Positions 59,754 to 64,000 of a stretch of 64,000 nt of DNA are shown in pieces; the first letter of the stretch is position 1, and each line of letters starts with the position of its first letter. The DNA is taken from contig NZ_CM000745.1 in NCBI RefSeq assembly GCF_000161455.1, positions 3,492,810-3,556,809 on the forward strand. The letters run 5' to 3'. The notes below the pieces were generated by a model, which saw only the letters and a list, made by a program, of their open reading frames with translations, was not told the origin of the DNA and ran no database searches. A program made the position numbers and the translations under genes. Source of the stretch: Bacillus pseudomycoides DSM 12442. Lineage in GTDB: Bacteria; Bacillota; Bacilli; Bacillales; Bacillaceae_G.

Positions 59754-61070
59754 ATGGCTGTAGAAAATATCACAATGCCTCAGCTTGGGGAAAGTGTAAC
59801 GGAAGGTACAATTAGTAAATGGCTCGTAAATGTTGGCGATCACGTAAATAAATATGATCCGCTTGCAGAAGTAATGACAGATAAAGTAAACGCAGAAGTA
59901 CCATCTTCTTTCACAGGAATTGTGAAGGAGTTAGTCGCTGCTGAAGGTGATACACTTGCTGTAGGTGAAGTCGTTTGTGTGATCCAAGTAGAGGGCGCGG
60001 ATGAGGTAGCTGCGACAGCTGTAGAAGAGAAAACAAAAGAGGAACCAAAAACAGAAGTGGCTTCAACTGAAAAAGCACCAAAAGTGAAGCAACCAACTGA
60101 TGGCAAACCTCGTTTCTCACCAGCTGTATTAAAACTTGCAGGTGAGCATAATATTGATTTAGATGCAGTAGAAGGTACGGGTGCAAATGGTCGTATTACA
60201 CGTAAAGATATTCTGAAGCTTGTGGAATCTGGAAACATTCCGGTAGTTGGTGCGAAGAAAGAAGCAGCACCTGTATCTATGCAGGCATCACAAGAAGCAC
60301 CAAAAGTGACTGCACCATCAGCTCCAAAAACAGAAGCGGCAAAACCTGTATCTGTACCGACAGTACCTGGCGATATTGAGATTCCGGTAACAGGTGTACG
60401 TAAAGCAATTGCTGCGAACATGCTGCGTAGTAAGCACGAAGCACCTCACGCTTGGATGATGATTGAAGTAGATGTAACAAATCTTGTATCATACCGTAAT
60501 TCAATTAAAGGCGAATTTAAAAAGCGTGAAGGCTTCAACTTAACATTCTTTGCATTTTTCGTTAAAGCAGTTGCACAAGCATTGAAAGAATACCCACAAA
60601 TTAACTCAATGTGGGCTGGTGACAAGATTGTTCAAAAGAAAGATATTAACCTTTCTATCGCTGTTGCAACAGAAGATGAATTATTTGTACCAGTTATTAA
60701 ACAAGCAGATGAGAAAACAATTAAAGGTATTGCTCGTGAAATTACTGAACTTGCAGGAAAAGTTCGTACAAAATCATTGAAAGCAGACGAAATGCAAGGC
60801 GGTACATTTACAATTAATAACACAGGATCATTTGGTTCTGTTCAATCTATGGGTATTATTAACCATCCACAAGCTGCTATTTTACAAGTAGAATCTATTG
60901 TAAAGCGTCCAGTTATTATGGATAATGGTATGTTCGGTGCACGCGACATGGTTAACCTATGTTTATCCCTTGATCATCGTGTACTGGATGGCTTAATTTG
61001 TGGTAAATTCTTAGGACGTGTAAAAGAAATTCTTGAAAATGTATCAGAGAATAATACGTCTGTATATTAA
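59754..61070 (+). CDS. bkdB: Branched-chain 2-oxoacid dehydrogenase E2 (acyltransferase)
   Basis: A 438-aa core subunit: N-terminal lipoyl domain with K44 (EVMTDKVNAEVPS), Ala/Pro/Lys linkers, E3-binding domain (about 117-152, RFSPAVLKLAGEHNIDLDAV), and catalytic domain with LDHRVLDG near the C-terminus. Makes branched acyl-CoA primers for iso/anteiso fatty acids. Lipoylation depends on the LipM pathway. Last gene of the operon. Confidence 0.97.
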   Translation: MAVENITMPQLGESVTEGTISKWLVNVGDHVNKYDPLAEVMTDKVNAEVPSSFTGIVKELVAAEGDTLAVGEVVCVIQVEGADEVAATAVEEKTKEEPKTEVASTEKAPKVKQPTDGKPRFSPAVLKLAGEHNIDLDAVEGTGANGRITRKDILKLVESGNIPVVGAKKEAAPVSMQASQEAPKVTAPSAPKTEAAKPVSVPTVPGDIEIPVTGVRKAIAANMLRSKHEAPHAWMMIEVDVTNLVSYRNSIKGEFKKREGFNLTFFAFFVKAVAQALKEYPQINSMWAGDKIVQKKDINLSIAVATEDELFVPVIKQADEKTIKGIAREITELAGKVRTKSLKADEMQGGTFTINNTGSFGSVQSMGIINHPQAAILQVESIVKRPVIMDNGMFGARDMVNLCLSLDHRVLDGLICGKFLGRVKEILENVSENNTSVY

Positions 61071-61098
61071 TAAAAAGCTCGCGTCTGCGAGCTTTTTA
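61071..61098 (+). terminator. bkd operon terminator
   Basis: AAAAAGCTCGC / GCGAGCTTTTT stem with a short loop, immediately after bkdB. Confidence 0.92.
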
Positions 61099-61415
61099 CT
61101 TTAGAAAAAATATATTTCTTCACTTTTTATCCCACAATAAAAAATGCCTTCCATTAATGTGACAATGAATAATAATGTATTATGAATTTACGAAAATACA
61201 TTGCTGATATCCAGTATATAGATATACAATAAGAAAAGAATATTTTTTTGGAAAATCTTACTGATGAAACTGTAGTATAATGTATTGTATTGTTTAAAAA
61301 AGAAAGTTATTCTATATAAGTATTTTATAGATTAATGTGCAATCAGTCGTCAAAATATAAAGAATGTTGACTCCTGGTTTTTTATTTTGCCTTAACAATG
61401 TTTCAGGAGGATGTC
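61099..61415 (+). other. AT-rich region before rodA-type gene
   Basis: No gene seen. A TATAAT at about 61276 lacks a good -35; TTGACT at about 61366 is close to the gene without a well spaced -10. Promoter not resolved. Confidence 0.5.
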
Positions 61416-62594
61416 ATGAAGAGAAGTACCGAATTTCTAAAAAGTTTAGATGTAAAATTAATTTTAATTTTGTGTATATTATGCGTCACGAGTATAGCTG
61501 CCATATATAGCAGTCAACAAACAGGACAATATGGAAATTCAAATTTTGCAATGAAACAAGGGATTAACTATGTAATCGGTATTGTTTTATTACTACTTGT
61601 TGCAAGTATTGATTTAGATCAACTGCAAAAATTAGCGTGGCCATTTTATATTGTTGGGTTTGCTTCGATTATTATACTTAAGATTTCACCATTTAAAGCT
61701 TTAACCCCTGAAATATTAGGGGCAAAAAGATGGTTTAAAGTCCCAGTTCTTGGGGCGATCCAGCCATCAGAGTTTTTCAAAATTGCGTTGCTTATTTTAG
61801 TTGCTAGTTTAGCAGTCAAGCATAATGAAAAATATATGGTACGGACTTTTCAAACGGACTTAAGATTAATAGGTAAAATTATTTTAGTATCGATTCCACC
61901 TGCTCTACTTGTATATAGTCAGCCTGATACAGGGATGGTTTTCCTATATGCTGCAGGGATTGCATGTATTTTGTTTATGTCAGGTATTCAAAAGAAATTA
62001 ATTGCAATATGTACAGTTATTCCACTGACCATATTGTCCACGTTAGTATTTATATTTTTGAAATACCCAGATATTTTTTTCAACAAATTGGTTACTTTAC
62101 TAAAGCCGCATCAACAGTCACGAATTTTGGGTTGGTTGGATCCATTTGAGCACGTGGATCAAGGTTATCAAACACAACAATCGATTTTAGCGGTTGGTAG
62201 TGGGGGAATGGATGGAAAAGGATTTGGATATGGAAGTGTATATATTCCTGAAAAGCATACCGATTTCATTTTTGCTACAATTGCTGAAGAAGGTGGATTT
62301 TTAATTGCAGCTTTTGTTGTATTTATGTTCCTGCTTCTTTTATATCGAACAATTATAATTGGGTATTCAGCAGATAATTTGTTCGGTACATTATTATGTG
62401 CTGGAGTAATTGGTGTTTTAACATTACAAATTTTCCAAAACGTTGGTATGATTGTTGGATTAATGCCGGTAAAAGGAATTGCGCTTCCGTTTTTATCATA
62501 TGGAGGAAGTTCCTTATTCTCGAATATGATGATGATGGGGCTCGTCTTATCGGTACGGAAAACATACAAAAAGTATATGTTTTCAGTTAGTTAA
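61416..62594 (+). CDS. rodA: SEDS family protein, RodA/FtsW type
   Basis: A 392-aa polytopic protein (about ten helices) of the SEDS peptidoglycan polymerase family. Family motifs: ILGAKRWFKVPVLGAIQPSE, KHTDFIFATIAEEGGF, GLMPVKGIALPFLSYGGSSL. In the family the loop between helices 7 and 8 holds the catalytic region. RodA-type is favoured over FtsW or SpoVE by the lack of division-gene neighbours, but not proven. AGGAGG lies 6 nt before the ATG. Confidence 0.88.
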   Translation: MKRSTEFLKSLDVKLILILCILCVTSIAAIYSSQQTGQYGNSNFAMKQGINYVIGIVLLLLVASIDLDQLQKLAWPFYIVGFASIIILKISPFKALTPEILGAKRWFKVPVLGAIQPSEFFKIALLILVASLAVKHNEKYMVRTFQTDLRLIGKIILVSIPPALLVYSQPDTGMVFLYAAGIACILFMSGIQKKLIAICTVIPLTILSTLVFIFLKYPDIFFNKLVTLLKPHQQSRILGWLDPFEHVDQGYQTQQSILAVGSGGMDGKGFGYGSVYIPEKHTDFIFATIAEEGGFLIAAFVVFMFLLLLYRTIIIGYSADNLFGTLLCAGVIGVLTLQIFQNVGMIVGLMPVKGIALPFLSYGGSSLFSNMMMMGLVLSVRKTYKKYMFSVS

Positions 62595-62603
62595 TTTTTA
62601 TGT

Positions 62604-62643
62604 GAAAAGGCTGATTCGTTTTCATGCGAATCGGTCTTTTTTG
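62604..62643 (+). terminator. rodA terminator
   Basis: AAAGGCTGATTCG and CGAATCGGTCTTT stem with six T. Confidence 0.8.
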
Positions 62644-62713
62644 TATAGATGATCTTAATCATCACAAACTAAAGGGAGTGTGAAAGTTTGTGATGATTAA
62701 GGAGTGCAAATTC

Positions 62714-63418
62714 ATGCATATGCATATTTTTGAGGGAGCACATCATCTTTCTCATATAGAATGGATGATTCGAGCTATAATAGCATATATCTTTCTAATT
62801 ATTGTTGCCAAAGCAATGGGACAACGCTCCATTGCACAACTCCGCTTCTTAGATGTGGTATTAGTTTTATTGTTAGGTGGAAATATTTCCAATGCACTAT
62901 CCGATGAAAAAGTGGGTTTAACAGGCTCGATGATTACAACTTTTATGCTCGTTGTTCTTCATATCATAAGTTCGATTTTAATGTTGAAATGGGATCGGTG
63001 GAGACGTTTTTTAGAACCAGCTCCGGTTATTCTCATACATAATGGTTCAATCGATTTTAGCAATTTGAAAAAAGCAAGAATTACGGTAGAGTATTTATTT
63101 TCTGAACTACGCTTACAAAATATTAGTGATATTAAAACAATAAAATTAGCATTATGGGAAGCAAGTGGTGTTGTTTCGGTATTTCAGTATCCAGAATATG
63201 AAACGGTATCTCGGCTGGATATGAAAGTAGCTGGTAAAAAATCACCTATTTCATTTATTCTTGTAAAAGACGGGAAAATTCAAAAGGATGTGCTTACTTT
63301 ATTGGGGAAAACGGAAACATGGGCAAAGGAGGAATTATCAAAAAAAGTATCAATTGAATTGATTCAATTAGCAACGATAGATGAAATGGAAAAAATAAAT
63401 ATTTTGTTAAAAAAATGA
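62714..63418 (+). CDS. DUF421 (YetF/YcaP) family membrane protein
   Basis: A 234-aa protein with three N-terminal membrane helices (about residues 17-36, 48-66, 73-93) and a C-terminal soluble DUF421 domain (PAPVILIHNGSIDFSNLKKA, ITVEYLFSELRLQNI, ALWEASGVVSVF). The ATG at 62714 has AAGGAG 9 nt upstream. Spore-associated roles are known for some Bacillus relatives; the biochemical function is not established. Confidence 0.9.
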   Translation: MHMHIFEGAHHLSHIEWMIRAIIAYIFLIIVAKAMGQRSIAQLRFLDVVLVLLLGGNISNALSDEKVGLTGSMITTFMLVVLHIISSILMLKWDRWRRFLEPAPVILIHNGSIDFSNLKKARITVEYLFSELRLQNISDIKTIKLALWEASGVVSVFQYPEYETVSRLDMKVAGKKSPISFILVKDGKIQKDVLTLLGKTETWAKEELSKKVSIELIQLATIDEMEKINILLKK

Positions 63419-63497
63419 AATGAATACGCATTTTACCATCTTATGCATATGATACAATAGTGTGGACAACGAAATAAAAAAAGAAGGGTTTGTTTCG

Positions 63498-63971
63498 ATG
63501 GGATATGTAGAGGAGTTACGAAAAGTAGTTGGTCATCGCCCTTTAATTTTAGTTGGTGCTGTTGTTCTCGTATTAAATGAAGGTGGACATGTTTTATTAC
63601 AACAACGAACAGAACCGTATGGAAAATGGGGATTGCTTGGTGGTTTAATGGAGCTTGGAGAATCCACAGAAGAGACAGCTTGCCGTGAAGTATATGAAGA
63701 AGCAGGAATTTATGTGAAAAATTTAAAACTCATTAATGTGTTCTCTGGAGCTAATTACTTTATAAAATTAGCGAATGGTGATGAATTTCAATCTGTAACG
63801 ACTGCTTATTATACAAATGAATATGAAGGTTTGCTAGCTGTCAATAAAGAGGAAGCGGTTCAGCTTAAATTCTTTCCCGTTACAGAATTGCCTGAGTATA
63901 TTGTAGGATCACATAAAAAAATGATTGAAGCATATGAGAAGATAGAAAAAGAAAGTAGAAATAATATATAA
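63498..63971 (+). CDS. Nudix hydrolase
   Basis: A 157-aa Nudix protein with the full box GGLMELGESTEETACREVYE then EAGI. Such enzymes hydrolyse nucleoside diphosphate derivatives; the substrate cannot be told here. The ATG at 63498 has AGAAGGG upstream; the longer frame from 63462 is not needed. It is followed by the end of the window. Confidence 0.9.
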   Translation: MGYVEELRKVVGHRPLILVGAVVLVLNEGGHVLLQQRTEPYGKWGLLGGLMELGESTEETACREVYEEAGIYVKNLKLINVFSGANYFIKLANGDEFQSVTTAYYTNEYEGLLAVNKEEAVQLKFFPVTELPEYIVGSHKKMIEAYEKIEKESRNNI

Positions 63972-64000
63972 TAGCTATAGAAATACAAAAACACAGTTCT

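Noticed and set aside
59840..60421. Long minus-strand frame of 193 codons inside bkdB
   Set aside because: It is the antisense shadow of the Ala/Pro/Lys-rich bkdB gene, with biased composition and no ribosome binding site.

Overview
This window is chromosomal DNA from a low-GC, spore-forming Firmicute of the Bacillus cereus group. The evidence is the gene order yqhG-yqhH/gcvT-gcvPA-gcvPB ... yqhL, lipM, mntR, yqhP, yqhQ, yqhR, aroQ, yqhT, efp, yqhV, spoIIIAA-AH, accBC, yqhY, nusB, folD, xseAB, ispA, dxs, yqxC, ahrC, recN, spoIVB, spo0A, glpQ-like, yqzF, bkdR-ptb-bcd-buk-lpdV-bkdAA-bkdAB-bkdB, together with 7-8 nt spaced AGGAGG sites and AT-rich codon use. Several proteins (for example Spo0A) look somewhat diverged from the B. 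anthracis/B. cereus versions I remember, so a divergent group member is possible, but I cannot assign the species. No tRNA, rRNA, CRISPR array or complete insertion sequence was seen.

Layout. 1-2.6 kb: end of a VC0807-type membrane protein gene, then ykuU-ykuV (peroxiredoxin and thiol-disulfide oxidoreductase) behind a promoter with PerR/Fur-like boxes, then two small genes. 2.6-9.4 kb: SNF2 helicase pair yqhH-yqhG facing away from the glycine cleavage operon. 9.6-20 kb: an accessory stretch with small membrane proteins, a GntR regulator followed by a collapsed ABC transporter, a TetR plus paired SMR efflux operon, a LacI regulator, a lipoprotein, lipM, an unknown Pro/Ala-rich protein, a PadR pair, and an internally deleted splB. 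20-26 kb: HAD phosphatase, yqhP/Q/R, aroQ, yqhT, efp, a GNAT enzyme. 26-32 kb: yqhV and the spoIIIA channel operon. 32-42.6 kb: housekeeping metabolism (biotin-dependent acetyl-CoA carboxylase, NusB, FolD, exonuclease VII, isoprenoid genes, AhrC). 42.9-47.2 kb: recN, spoIVB, spo0A. 47.3-49.4 kb: an accessory island with an integrase stub and a Rap-Phr quorum-sensing pair whose pheromone precursor has three tandem copies of a GDTPAP motif. 49.5-61 kb: glpQ-like gene and the sigma-L/BkdR-dependent branched-chain keto acid operon. 61-64 kb: RodA-type SEDS protein, DUF421 membrane protein, Nudix hydrolase.

How it works together. The region carries much of the mother-cell/forespore control of sporulation (Spo0A, SpoIVB, the SpoIIIA channel), branched-chain amino acid catabolism that supplies primers for fatty acid synthesis, and the first committed enzyme of fatty acid synthesis (AccBC). 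The Rap-Phr pair sits immediately downstream of spo0A and so next to the pathway that Rap proteins usually control.

Most notable observations: the tandem-repeat Phr with a Rap that has Glu instead of the catalytic Gln; an AUC start codon that best explains spoIIIAD; a FapR-like operator on the accBC promoter; a promoter plus intrinsic terminator in the dxs leader (attenuator or small RNA); an in-frame deletion that removed the radical-SAM core of splB; and a bistable pair of 15-bp hairpins at the end of bkdR.
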